Below, piece by piece: positions 6,266 through 14,500 of a stretch of 14,574 nt of DNA (positions are counted from its first letter, which is position 1; every line of letters begins with the position of its first letter). The notes below the pieces were generated by a model, which searched no databases, had not been told where the DNA came from, and was given only the letters and a program-made list of their open reading frames with translations. Origin of the DNA: Bacteroidales bacterium (GTDB lineage: Bacteria > Bacteroidota > Bacteroidia > Bacteroidales > UBA932); assembly GCA_004552615.1 (NCBI GenBank), contig SFNZ01000041.1:1-14574 (forward strand). Reading direction: 5' to 3'. Made by a program: the position numbers and the translations under genes.

Positions 6266-7472
6266 TGCCTTTACGGACATTCTGCCTGCGGCGGCGGGCC
6301 TCTCCTTTCGGCTTGTCAGCAGCCTTCTTCCTGTCCTGGGCCTGTTTCTGCTGGCCTTTTCCGCCACGACGTTTCTGCTTCTTCGGCGTATCGAACCTGG
6401 TAATGCTGTCATCGCCCACCGCAGTCACGAACTCAGGAATTTCCGGCTCCGGCTCTGTCCTGAGAGACTCAGGCCTCTGGCCGTTCCTGTTCATCTTGAT
6501 GATTTCCCTTACCTCAGCAGCATCGAGTGGATATACATTGGCGAGAGAGCCTTTTTCATAAGAAAAATACATGATTCCGCGGAGAATGTCCGTTTTAACG
6601 AGATATGCGAGACCATCCTGGAAATCAAGCGGTTCCGATACCTTTGGAATCCTGGACTGGGCATCCAGATAGGTGGCCACCTCATAGTTCAGGCAGCATT
6701 TAAGTTTCCCGCACTGTCCCGCAAGCTTCTGCGGATTCAGGGACAGGTCCTGGCAGCGCGCCGCAGCCGTGGTGATGGACTTGAAGTTGGTGATATAGTT
6801 GGCACAGCACAATTCCCTGCCGCAGACTCCGAGACCGCCGATGAGACCGGCCTCCTGCCGGGCGCCTATCTGCTTCATTTCTATACGGATACGGAATTCC
6901 TCGGCAAACACCTTGATAAGCTGGCGGAAATCCACCCTGCCGTCCGCGATGTAATAGAAGATGGCCTTGGTGCCGTCGCCCTGGAACTCCACATCCCCGA
7001 TTTTCATGTCGAGTCCGAGCTCCACAGCTATCTGGCGCGCCCTGATCATCGTCTCCTGCTCACGGGCTATCGCCTCCTGCCATTTCTCCACGTCGAGAGG
7101 CTTGGCCTTGCGGTATATTTTCCTGAACTCCGTCGTCTCCGGGTCAATGCCCTTGCAGCGCATCTGTCTTCCGACAAGCGGACCTTCGAGGGTGACGATT
7201 CCCAGATCGTGGCCGCTCTGCGCCTCCACAATCACCAGGTCACCCATCTTCACGCTCTGTCCTGAAGCATTGATATAGAATCCCTTGCGGGTATTCTTGA
7301 AACGGACTTCGAAATAATCCGCATACTGTCTCTGGGTGACGCCCTGCAGCCAGTTGTAATCCTCGAGCTTGCAGCAGCCCCTCCTGTATGTACAGTTCAG
7401 TTCGTCATCGGCTCCGCGGGTGACAGTGCATCCGCGGCTGCAGTCGAACTGAATATTCTCATTATTATCCAT
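6258..7472 (-). CDS. ricT: RicT/YaaT-like PSP1-domain protein with two cysteine clusters
   Basis: PSP1 C-terminal domain family, represented by Bacillus subtilis RicT (YaaT), part of the Ric complex that binds Fe-S clusters and assists RNase Y. From the ATG at 7472 the protein has 404 residues. An N-terminal cluster has Cys 11, 15, 27, 33 and 34 (FDCSRGCTV, RGCCKLED). The PSP1 core holds RIRIEMKQIGARQEAGLIGG followed by a second cluster, Cys 217, 222, 223, 240, 254, 259 and 260 (GVCGRELCC, CGKLKCCLNYE), consistent with metal or Fe-S binding. The C-terminal 60 residues are strongly basic and low in complexity (KKQKRRGGKGQQKQ), probably disordered and RNA-binding. A start 50 codons upstream would overlap holB and add unrelated sequence, so I rejected it. 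It begins 20 bases after holB. Its exact role in Bacteroidota is not established. Confidence 0.92.
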   Translation of the reverse strand: MDNNENIQFDCSRGCTVTRGADDELNCTYRRGCCKLEDYNWLQGVTQRQYADYFEVRFKNTRKGFYINASGQSVKMGDLVIVEAQSGHDLGIVTLEGPLVGRQMRCKGIDPETTEFRKIYRKAKPLDVEKWQEAIAREQETMIRARQIAVELGLDMKIGDVEFQGDGTKAIFYYIADGRVDFRQLIKVFAEEFRIRIEMKQIGARQEAGLIGGLGVCGRELCCANYITNFKSITTAAARCQDLSLNPQKLAGQCGKLKCCLNYEVATYLDAQSRIPKVSEPLDFQDGLAYLVKTDILRGIMYFSYEKGSLANVYPLDAAEVREIIKMNRNGQRPESLRTEPEPEIPEFVTAVGDDSITRFDTPKKQKRRGGKGQQKQAQDRKKAADKPKGEARRRRQNVRKGNE

Positions 7473-7492
7473 AAAACCTGTATATAAATTCT

Positions 7493-8605
7493 TCACCTGA
7501 CGCTGACGAACAGACGGTCCACCAGGTTGGTGAATACTATTTTCTGATTGACATTCCTCACAATCATATTGTGGGCCTTGCTGAAAGCCGACGATGCTCG
7601 TGCGCAGAACTCGTCCCCGCATCCGGCAGCCGCCTCTTCATAGAAGGCCATCTCGTCAGGCCTGATTCCGGACAGCCGCACCATACCCGACTTGAGCATA
7701 TATATCTTTCTGATACACTCGCCTGCAAATTTACAAAAAGCTTTTTGTTTCTCACGCGAATCCAGCGCGGACATCTCGTCAGCACAGTCGAGTACCGCGG
7801 AAAGGTCACGTGAAAGCAGCCCGTCCATCAGCGAGGTGAACATATCCATCATCAGCACATTGCCGTCTTTCTCCGACAGACTGCGAAGGGCCTCGCCGAC
7901 ACTTCCGGAAGCGAATTCCGCAGCATAGGCGGCTGCTTCCCCGTCAACCCCTGCCAGGGCCGGCAGTGCGGCGGCAATCTCCTCCTTGGTCGCCGGAAGC
8001 ACCCTTATCAGCTGGCAGCGGGAGGAAATCGTCTTGAGAACCCTCTCAGGAGAATGCGTTATGAACATGAACAACGTCTTCTCCGACGGTTCCTCCACTA
8101 TCTTCAGCAGGCGGTTCGCCGCCTCGGTCTGCATCTTCTCCGGAAGCCATATTATCACGGCTCTGTATCCTTCTGAAAATGAAGACAATGACAATGCGTT
8201 CAATATATTCTTCGCCTCCGCGACAGCTATGTTCGAAGCCTTCTTCTCTATTCCGAGGGCTTCATACAGCTCGTTCTCCATGAAATATGGATTCCTCGCG
8301 AAAAGTTCGCGCCACTGCGTCAGGAAATTGTCCGAAGTCACTTTTTCCCCGGCGACCGGGAAAACGAAATGGATGTCTGGATGGATGAGCTTGGAAATCT
8401 GGTTGCACACCGGGCAGGTGCCGCACGAATCCCCGTCCCCGGAAGACTTGCAGTTCAGATACTGAAGAAATGCAACAGCCAGCGCCAATGCCCCGCAACC
8501 TTCGTTCTCATGAAAAATCATGGCATGGGGAACCCGGCCGCTGTCAGCCATCCTGACCAAAGCCTTCTTAACATCAGCGTTCCCTATGACATCCCCGAAC
8601 TTCAC
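7493..8605 (-). CDS. holB: DNA polymerase III delta-prime subunit
   Basis: Clamp-loader stator subunit (AAA+ fold) that helps load the sliding clamp during replication. The 370-residue protein begins MKFGDVIGNADVKKALVRM, then RVPHAMIFHENEGCGALAL, where a P-loop would be in an active AAA+ subunit. The normal GKT/S is missing, as expected for delta-prime, which does not hydrolyse ATP. A zinc module has Cys 52, 61, 64 and 67 (CGTCPVC). The Walker B site is also altered (AVIIWLPEKM), while TEAANRLLKIVEEP and the arginine-finger SRC motif (SSRCQLI, 195-197) are kept. The C-terminal third (from about 215) is the collar domain and is less conserved. It overlaps the stop of the prenyl synthase gene by four bases (ATGA). 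Confidence 0.93.
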   Translation of the reverse strand: MKFGDVIGNADVKKALVRMADSGRVPHAMIFHENEGCGALALAVAFLQYLNCKSSGDGDSCGTCPVCNQISKLIHPDIHFVFPVAGEKVTSDNFLTQWRELFARNPYFMENELYEALGIEKKASNIAVAEAKNILNALSLSSFSEGYRAVIIWLPEKMQTEAANRLLKIVEEPSEKTLFMFITHSPERVLKTISSRCQLIRVLPATKEEIAAALPALAGVDGEAAAYAAEFASGSVGEALRSLSEKDGNVLMMDMFTSLMDGLLSRDLSAVLDCADEMSALDSREKQKAFCKFAGECIRKIYMLKSGMVRLSGIRPDEMAFYEEAAAGCGDEFCARASSAFSKAHNMIVRNVNQKIVFTNLVDRLFVSVR

Positions 8606-9585
8606 GACTTTCTCTCCCCTACGAAATCAGCTATCTCACAGAGCATTTCAATATCTTTTCCGGAGCCGAGCGCCCGGAGGAAAATCTTCGCGTTGTCCAC
8701 ATACTCCTGAAGTCTCGCACGGGCATAGTCAATGCCTCCGTTCGTCTTGACGAAGTCGATTATCTCATCACGGTGCTCCGCAATGGAACCTGTATCGGAC
8801 AGCTTGTGACGTACTGGGTCAGCCGTCTCCTTGTCCACCGAGGCAAGTGCTCCGAGCAGAGGAAGAGTAATCTTTCCCTCCATGATATCTATGCCGACAG
8901 GCTTGCCTATGGCCTGTCCCCCGTCATAATCCAATATATCGTCCTGTATCTGGAAAGCGATTCCCAGGCTGCGTGCATAATTCTTGACAGCCTTCCTCTT
9001 CTCCGGAGAAGCCCCGACGGATATTGCGGCCGAAACGGCTGCAGCCTCGAACAAAGACGCCGTCTTGCTGAATATAATCCTATAATAATCAGGTTCTTTC
9101 GTATCACCCGAAGCTGCTTTCTGGAGCTGAAGCATTTCGCCTTCAGCAAGGTCCGAAAGGGTCTTGGAGAATAGGCGGATCACCTGGGATGAGGAATTTC
9201 CGCACTGGAGAATATTGTTCATCGCCTTCACGAGCCAGAAATCGCCCAGCAGTACCGATGCCCTTCCGCCGAGAAGCGACATCACGGTCGGATTACCCCG
9301 GCGCTGTGTACTCCCGTCAGCTACGTCATCATGAAGCAGCGTGGCATTGTGCAGAAGTTCCGCCGCCGCAGCATATCGTATCGTATCCTCCGTAATGAAC
9401 CCGCCGGAACAGGCTCGCGCGACGAGCAGGGAGAGGACAGGGCGGAGTTGCTTGCCGGAATGCCGGAGCAACGACTCATTGGTCTTGTTGAGCAGGACAA
9501 TGTCCGATGCCAGCGACTCGCGGATGACTTTGTTCACCCGGTCAAGGTCTGTTTTCAGATATTCTTTTACGCCGCAGAAATCCAT
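8602..9585 (-). CDS. Long-chain polyprenyl diphosphate synthase
   Basis: Trans-isoprenyl diphosphate synthase that condenses isopentenyl diphosphate with an allylic primer, most likely to make the menaquinone side chain. The 327-residue all-alpha protein has KQLRPVLSLL (substrate binding), the first aspartate motif DDVAD (86-90) followed by GSTQRRGNPTV, and the second, DDILD (215-219), in FQIQDDILDYDGG with GKPVGIDIMEGKITLPLL. The residue five before the first motif is Ala81, small, which by the known chain-length rule permits long products rather than C15 or C20. It resembles IspB-type enzymes of Bacteroidales, but the exact length (hexa- to octaprenyl) cannot be read. It lies one base after the LOG gene and overlaps holB. 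Confidence 0.94.
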   Translation of the reverse strand: MDFCGVKEYLKTDLDRVNKVIRESLASDIVLLNKTNESLLRHSGKQLRPVLSLLVARACSGGFITEDTIRYAAAAELLHNATLLHDDVADGSTQRRGNPTVMSLLGGRASVLLGDFWLVKAMNNILQCGNSSSQVIRLFSKTLSDLAEGEMLQLQKAASGDTKEPDYYRIIFSKTASLFEAAAVSAAISVGASPEKRKAVKNYARSLGIAFQIQDDILDYDGGQAIGKPVGIDIMEGKITLPLLGALASVDKETADPVRHKLSDTGSIAEHRDEIIDFVKTNGGIDYARARLQEYVDNAKIFLRALGSGKDIEMLCEIADFVGERKS

Positions 9586-9586
9586 A

Positions 9587-10120
9587 TCAAATCATAGCTT
9601 CAAGTTCCCCGACCGTGGACGGGAAAGAAATCAATTCCCTCGAGCCGGAATCAAGCATTCCGGTGGAGACGTAATAGTCCAGGAGTTCGATCAACTTGTC
9701 ATAAAATCCACCTATGTTCAGGGCATATATCCTCCCGGAATATTTCCCGAGCTTGGCCAGGGTCAAGGTTTCCACGAGCTCGTCGAGAGTGCCTATGCCT
9801 CCCGGCAGGGCAACTGCCACGGATGTACCTTCACGCATCTTCTCCTTGCGCTCCGACATGGTATCGGTCCAGACAAGAGTCGTAAGACGCGGGAAGGTGT
9901 ATTCTTCCATGAATCTAGGAAGTATGCCAACATGCTTCCCTCCGCAGCTCTCGACTGCCCCGGAAACCACTCCCATGGTACCTTTCACGGTACCTCCCGA
10001 GACTATCGTATAGCCCTTCGCACAAGCAGCACGGACAAATTCCGCAGCCGCCTCGTTGAATTCAGGAGCAATACCGCTGCTGGCGGAGCAGAATATCACA
10101 AGTTTCTTTTCCCCAGGCAT
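9587..10120 (-). CDS. LOG-family protein (TIGR00730 type), possible nucleoside monophosphate phosphoribohydrolase
   Basis: The LOG family includes enzymes that cleave cytokinin riboside 5'-monophosphate or AMP to free base and ribose 5-phosphate. The 177-residue protein has a Rossmann-like fold start KKLVIFCSASSGIAPEF, then SGGTVKGTMG (41-50), MSERKEKM (88-95, conserved Arg), and the catalytic signature PGGIGTLDELVE (106-117). The second glycine-rich element usually reads YGGGxxGLMG, so SGGTVKGTMG is a variant. I chose the ATG at 10120 (MPGEKKLV); a longer frame adds an Arg-rich stretch inside the upstream gene. It is one base downstream of the outer-membrane protein gene. In bacteria the substrate is often purine nucleotide salvage or isopentenyl-adenine; neighbouring miaA, whose tRNA product yields i6A, is suggestive only. 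Confidence 0.9.
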   Translation of the reverse strand: MPGEKKLVIFCSASSGIAPEFNEAAAEFVRAACAKGYTIVSGGTVKGTMGVVSGAVESCGGKHVGILPRFMEEYTFPRLTTLVWTDTMSERKEKMREGTSVAVALPGGIGTLDELVETLTLAKLGKYSGRIYALNIGGFYDKLIELLDYYVSTGMLDSGSRELISFPSTVGELEAMI

Positions 10121-10121
10121 G

Positions 10122-10784
10122 TCAGAACAGGTAAGCGATGGAGATGGTAACTCCGTTGAAACTCTTGCCGTCCTTGAACGCGTCCTTGATCTGCGCCCCG
10201 ACATTGTTCATCTTGCCGTTCTCATTGTACAGGGAGCCCAGATTCCAATAGTACTTGATGGATGCCTGGAGTTTCCAGATGTCCACTCCGGCTCCGAGGC
10301 CGAGTCCGTATTCCCAACGCGCAAGACCTGCCTTCTCGAATGAGGTGGTCTTCTCGGACACTCCTTCAAATGAACTTTTGGCCTTGGCCTTCACGCCATA
10401 GCCCACAAACGGCTCTGCAAATATGTACGGCCGGAAAGCCACGAGGTCCGGTCCCCACTGGACCTGGACCGGAATCTCCAGATAACTCACCATGGCATTG
10501 ACGTCGGAGATCTCAGCCTCACCAAAGTTGAGTTTCGTTCCTTTGGCCTGATAAAGGATTGACGGCTGGATTGCGAAGCCGAGAGCAATCGGCAGCTGGG
10601 CCGTGAATCCGAAATGGTATCTGCCCACGGAGTTGGCGTTCCATTCCTTGACTTTGGCCGAGGAGGAAGTGAAACCTGCTGTCACACCGGCCCTGGCATG
10701 GCCCCTGGATGCGGCAAAGCCGTCCTGCGGCAAAATAGTCATTGCGAAAACTGCCGCAACGACGAGAGCTGTCATACGTTTCAT
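10122..10784 (-). CDS. Outer-membrane beta-barrel protein of porin-like family
   Basis: Predicted small outer-membrane beta barrel of 220 residues. A signal peptide MKRMTALVVAAVFAMTILPQ ends near GFAA (24-25). The mature part begins HARAGVTAGFTSSS and shows alternating hydrophobic strands with turns: YHFGFTAQLPIALGFAIQPSILYQ, SYLEIPVQVQWG, YIFAEPFVGYGV, EYGLGLGAGVDIW, LQASIKYYWNLGS. It ends in TISIAYLF, with the terminal Phe expected for a BAM substrate. This layout fits the Bacteroidota OMP_b-brl_2 (PF13568) group, whose members are mostly of unknown function. It is the second gene after trxA (gap 29) and one base before the LOG gene. No substrate can be inferred. Confidence 0.85.
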   Translation of the reverse strand: MKRMTALVVAAVFAMTILPQDGFAASRGHARAGVTAGFTSSSAKVKEWNANSVGRYHFGFTAQLPIALGFAIQPSILYQAKGTKLNFGEAEISDVNAMVSYLEIPVQVQWGPDLVAFRPYIFAEPFVGYGVKAKAKSSFEGVSEKTTSFEKAGLARWEYGLGLGAGVDIWKLQASIKYYWNLGSLYNENGKMNNVGAQIKDAFKDGKSFNGVTISIAYLF

Positions 10785-10813
10785 GATTTCGAGTTTTAGA
10801 TGTCTGCAGTCGT

Positions 10814-11128
10814 TTAGAGAAGGGCGTCAATCTTGGCCGTGATAGTTGCTTTTGGAGCAGCTCCCACGAGACGGTCCACCATCTGTCCGCCCTTGAAGAA
10901 CAAGAGGGTAGGTATGCTGCGGATACCGTACTGGGCGGCTATCTCGTCGCAGTCATCAACATTGCATTTCACGATTTCGGCTTTGCCCTCATATTCGGAA
11001 GCAATCTCGTCCACCACCGGAGAGAGAGCACGGCAAGGGCCGCACCATGTAGCCCAGAAATCCACTACTACCGGAAGAGCTCCGGCGATAATATCCGAGA
11101 AATTCTCGTTTGTCACTACTTTTGCCAT
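10814..11128 (-). CDS. trxA: Thioredoxin
   Basis: Cytosolic disulfide reductase that serves ribonucleotide reductase, methionine sulfoxide reductase and similar proteins. The 104-residue protein has the classic fold: MAKVVTNENFSDIIA, VVVDFWATWCGPCRALSP with the redox pair Cys29 and Cys32, and the cis-proline loop RSIPTLLFFKGG (Pro73). Two further cysteines (55 and 60, KCNVDDC) lie on the next strand. There is no signal peptide, so it acts in the cytoplasm. It is the first gene of the long minus-strand series and has a strong Bacteroidota promoter about 30 bases upstream, with an inverted repeat across that promoter. Confidence 0.97.
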   Translation of the reverse strand: MAKVVTNENFSDIIAGALPVVVDFWATWCGPCRALSPVVDEIASEYEGKAEIVKCNVDDCDEIAAQYGIRSIPTLLFFKGGQMVDRLVGAAPKATITAKIDALL

Positions 11129-11158
11129 AATAATTCTGTTTTAGAGTCAACTATTCCA

Positions 11159-11189
11159 CAAATATAAACAATTGGTGCGTCTTTCCAAA
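11159..11189 (-). promoter_or_regulatory. Bacteroidota promoter for trxA and the downstream series
   Basis: On the minus strand 11159-11166 is TATATTTG, matching TAnnTTTG exactly, and TTTG (11186-11189) lies 19 bases upstream. This is consensus in sequence and spacing. The predicted start near 11152 leaves a leader of about 24 bases before the trxA ATG at 11128. No equally good promoter was noticed again until the smpB site, so this may drive most genes to smpB. The -33 box lies within the loop of the inverted repeat at 11171-11202. Confidence 0.75.
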
Positions 11190-11202
11190 AAAACGCACCA
11201 AT
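11171..11202. terminator. Perfect 10-base inverted repeat overlapping the trxA promoter
   Basis: ATTGGTGCGT (11171-11180) and ACGCACCAAT (11193-11202) are exact reverse complements around a 12-base A-rich loop (CTTTCCAAAAAA). For the minus-strand RND/PII-like unit it would form a terminator hairpin 46 bases after the stop codon, followed by TGTTTATATTTG, T-rich but without an unbroken run. Because the same DNA holds the -33 box of the trxA promoter in its loop and one arm in the spacer, it could instead be an operator. Sequence alone cannot separate these. Confidence 0.55.
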
Positions 11203-11220
11203 CAGTTCTATCTGTTTGAA

Positions 11221-11234
11221 GGCAGCGGGCTGCC
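11221..11234. terminator. Short GC-rich hairpin after the PII-like gene
   Basis: GGCAG (11221-11225) pairs with CTGCC (11230-11234) around a 4-base loop CGGG. It lies 13 bases after the stop codon of the PII-like gene on the minus strand and is followed by TTCAAACAG rather than a T-run. It may protect the mRNA end or act with the stronger hairpin further on. Weak support alone. Confidence 0.3.
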
Positions 11235-11247
11235 TGCTGTTTCAGTA

Positions 11248-11541
11248 TCAGAATGCCTGCGCGGCATCCCATGTGAACGCCCTCAGGCCGAGCATCGGGG
11301 TGGTCTCATCCTTGGCTTTCAGGTCCTCAAGGATGCCTGCCAACTTGTCCTCGTCGACGAAAACGAGGATGCCGTGATTCTGCTCCGGCCAAGCGTGATT
11401 GCCATAATGAGGGATTCCGTCTGTAGAACCGCGCCCGTCAATATTCAGCCAGCGAGTGAAACCTCTCTGTCCGTGGGCGTCCAGGACCTCAACGATTTCC
11501 TCGTTGTATGCCTGATTGTATGATATAAATATTGCTTTCAT
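11248..11541 (-). CDS. PII-like, PG0541-type transporter-associated protein
   Basis: Small protein of 97 residues resembling the PG0541 family, named from Porphyromonas gingivalis and found beside RND efflux genes; the fold is expected to be ferredoxin-like as in PII signalling proteins. MKAIFISYNQAYNEEIVEVLDA forms the first strand and helix. RGFTRWLNIDGRGSTDGIPHYGNHAWPEQNH (28-56) is the Gly/His-rich loop region corresponding to the PII ligand loop. GILVFVDEDKLAGILEDLKA gives the next strand and helix. The ATG at 11541 was chosen over an upstream in-frame ATG whose product would lie inside the transporter gene. It starts 13 bases after the transporter stop, so it is cotranscribed. By analogy with PII proteins a sensory role in transport is plausible, but ligand and partner are unknown. 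Confidence 0.8.
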   Translation of the reverse strand: MKAIFISYNQAYNEEIVEVLDAHGQRGFTRWLNIDGRGSTDGIPHYGNHAWPEQNHGILVFVDEDKLAGILEDLKAKDETTPMLGLRAFTWDAAQAF

Positions 11542-11554
11542 AACTGATTCATTA

Positions 11555-14500
11555 TTATTTTGCTGCGGCAAGCTTAGCTGCCTTCTTCGCTTTGCGCCTC
11601 TCCTGCCTTGTGGCGAATACACAATATACGGTAGGAATCAGCACGAGGGTCACGAGGGTGGAGATGGAAAGTCCCCATGCCACTGTCACACCGAGTGACA
11701 CCCACATCTCTGAACCTTCACCTGTTCCGATTGCCATCGGGATCATACCGAGGACGGTGGTCAGGGTGGTCATGAGAATAGGACGGAGACGGCTCCTGGC
11801 TGCCTCGACTGAAGCTTCGAGGATGCCCATTCCCCTCTCACGGAGAAGGATGGTGTAGTCAATCAGCACAATACCGTTCTTCACCACGATACCGATGAGA
11901 ATCAATATACCGATGAGGGCTATGACGCTGAGTGCGGTATCCGTGATCCAGAGTCCGAGAATCACGCCGACGAATGCGAACGGCACTGAGAACATGATGA
12001 CGAACGGACTCATGAACGACTCGAACTGGGATGCCATCACCATGTAAACCAGGATAATGATCAGGAGCATGAGAATACCGAGGCTCGTGAACATTTCCAT
12101 CTGGTCCTCGAAGTCTCCGGCAATCTGTACTGAAAGCTCCGAAGGGATATCCATATTGTTGATGATCTGGTTGGCTGCTGCCACACCGTCGGACATCGCA
12201 TGGTCGTCAGATATGATACCCTTTACGGTGATTAACCTCTGCCTGTTCTTGCGCTCGATGGTAGGAGGAACCTCCGTCTCGATGACATTGCCGAGGTCCT
12301 TCACCCTGATCGGTGAGCCGGATCCAGAGTAGATGATGATATTTTCGATATCTGCGACACTCGTCCTGTAATTGCGGGCATATCTTACCCTGATGTCGTA
12401 CTCGTCACCGTCCTCACGGTAGTAGGAGTTCACTGAACCGCTCATTGCAGCGCTCACTGCGGCAGCCGCAGTAGTGGAGTTCAGACCGTTTGCGGCAAGC
12501 TTGGCCCTGTCGAAATCCACCTGATACTCAGGGGTATACTGGTCACGGCTGAGGGTAACCTCGGTGAATGCAGGATCAGCGAGAAGTTTCTCCTGAATCT
12601 CCTTCGCAACGGCGTCTGTGGTCTCGAAGCTGTAGCCGTAAATCTCAACCTCGACAGAAGGGGCACTTCCGGCTCCTCCCATACCCTCGGATACGGTAGC
12701 CTTGTGGATTTCAGGATATTTGTTGATGTTCTGGCGCACAATCTCGGCGATTTCACCGGTCGAACGCTCCCTGTCCTCCATACTTCCGAGGTTCACGTAC
12801 ATCGAAATGATGTTGGAACCGTTGGTACGCATACTTGCCATGGCGTTGTCGGAATCGGCCTGTCCGAACGTGTAGCTGCAGACGGTCATCTCAGGGATGT
12901 CGCGCACGAAGTCATTGTAGAGGCTTGCTGCGACAGCTCCGGTAACTTCCTGTGCCGTACCCGCATTGAGCTCGAGGGAAACGGTAACGAGGCCCTGGTC
13001 TGTCTTAGGGAAGTACTCGCTCTTGAGTTTCGGTCCGAGAACCACCACGAATGCCACGAGAATGCCGAAAGCTGAGAATATGACTGTCTTCCTGTGACGC
13101 ACGGCCCAGTTGATCACCTTGGCATAACCGTTGGAGATGGCATTCAGGCCCTTGTCGATAGGGGTAAACAGCAGATTGTGAAGCTTTCCTTTCTTAGGAT
13201 TGGCCTTGAGCATCCTCGAGCACATCATCGGCACGAGGGTGAGCGCGGCTGTGGTGGACACGATCATGATGAAGCTGACGATGAAGCCGAGCTGACGGAA
13301 CATGATTCCAGCCATACCGGTCACCATGGTCAGAGGCAGGAACACGCAGAGCATGGTCAATGTCGAAGCGATGATGGAGATACCCACCTCACCGGTTCCA
13401 TGCACGGCGGCCTCCTTCGGATTCTCTCCCCTCTCAATATGAGTGGTAATGTTCTCCAATGCCACGATGGCATCGTCCACAACCATGCCGATCGCAATGG
13501 AAAGCGCAGACATTGAGATGATATTCAATGTATTGCCTGTAGCGAACAGATAAATCAGGGACGCCAGCAGGGAAATAGGAATCGAAATGATGACGATGAA
13601 CGTTGCCCTCCATCTTCCGAGGAAGACATACACGACGAGCATCACGACGAGGAAGGTGATCAGGATGGTCTCCTTCAGGGAGTTGATGGTATTGATGATG
13701 TTGTCGGAGCTGTCCATCACATTCGTGAGCTTCACGTCCGGCGGAAGGGTCTCCTGTATCTTGACAAGCTCCTTCTTCACGGACCTGATCACGTCCACCG
13801 TGTTGGCTCCGGTCTGTTTCTGGATGGAGATCTGGGCGGCACGGATTCCGTTGGTGATGGCCTCCTGCTCCTTTTCTGCCATGTCGTCCACTATCGTTGC
13901 GACGTCACGGAGATAGATGGCATTTCCGTCACGGTATCCGAGAACGATGTCGAGAAGCTCTGACGGGTCCTTGAACTCCTTCTGGATACGGAGGGAATAT
14001 GTCTCCGAACCTATGTCGATGTTACCGCTCGGAACGTTCCTGTTTTCGTATGCGATGATGGATGAGACCTGGGAAATTGACAATCCGTAAGCCTGGAGCT
14101 TGTGAGGGTCGCAATATACCTGAATCTCACGGGTAGGAGCTCCCGACACGTTCACGGAGCCTACACCCTTGACTCTGGCGAGAGGCGTGGAAAGCTTGTC
14201 GTCCAGAATCTTGTTCAGTCCCGGCAGACTGTGTTCAGCGGTAGCCGACATGATGTAAATCGGCAGGTCATCCATACTGAACTTGAAAATCACAGGCGTC
14301 GAAGCCTGGTCCGGAAGCGAGGAATTCAGGAGGTCCAGCTTATCCCTCACATCATTCGTCGCGACGTCGATGTCCACTCCGTAATTGAATTCCAGAATAA
14401 GCATCGAAATGTTTTCCTTTGACCTCGAGGTAATGTCCTTGAGGTCGCTCACACCGTTAAGTCCGTTCTCGAGGACCTTGGTGAGGTTGGTCTCTATATC

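Noticed and set aside
6266..6412. Forty-nine-codon upstream extension of gldH
   Set aside because: The extension is Arg-rich, inside ricT, and would bury the lipoprotein signal; the ATG at 6265 gives a proper one.
6186..7265. 359-residue open frame on the plus strand
   Set aside because: It is antisense to ricT and gldH, which have clear family motifs. The plus-strand product has no recognisable domain and looks like a by-product of GC-rich codon use.
7473..7622. Fifty-codon upstream extension of ricT
   Set aside because: It would overlap the 3' end of holB by 130 bases and adds no similarity; the ATG at 7472 directly precedes the cysteine cluster.
7726..7748. TAAATTTG box on the minus strand beside a 16-base palindrome (ACAAAAAGCTTTTTGT) inside holB
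   Set aside because: It resembles a promoter -7 box, but no -33 element lies 17-23 bases upstream and the bases are ordinary Lys/Phe codons of holB. Probably chance in a locally AT-rich codon run.
9341..10150. 269-residue open frame on the plus strand
   Set aside because: It crosses the junction of the LOG and prenyl synthase genes in antisense and has no family resemblance.
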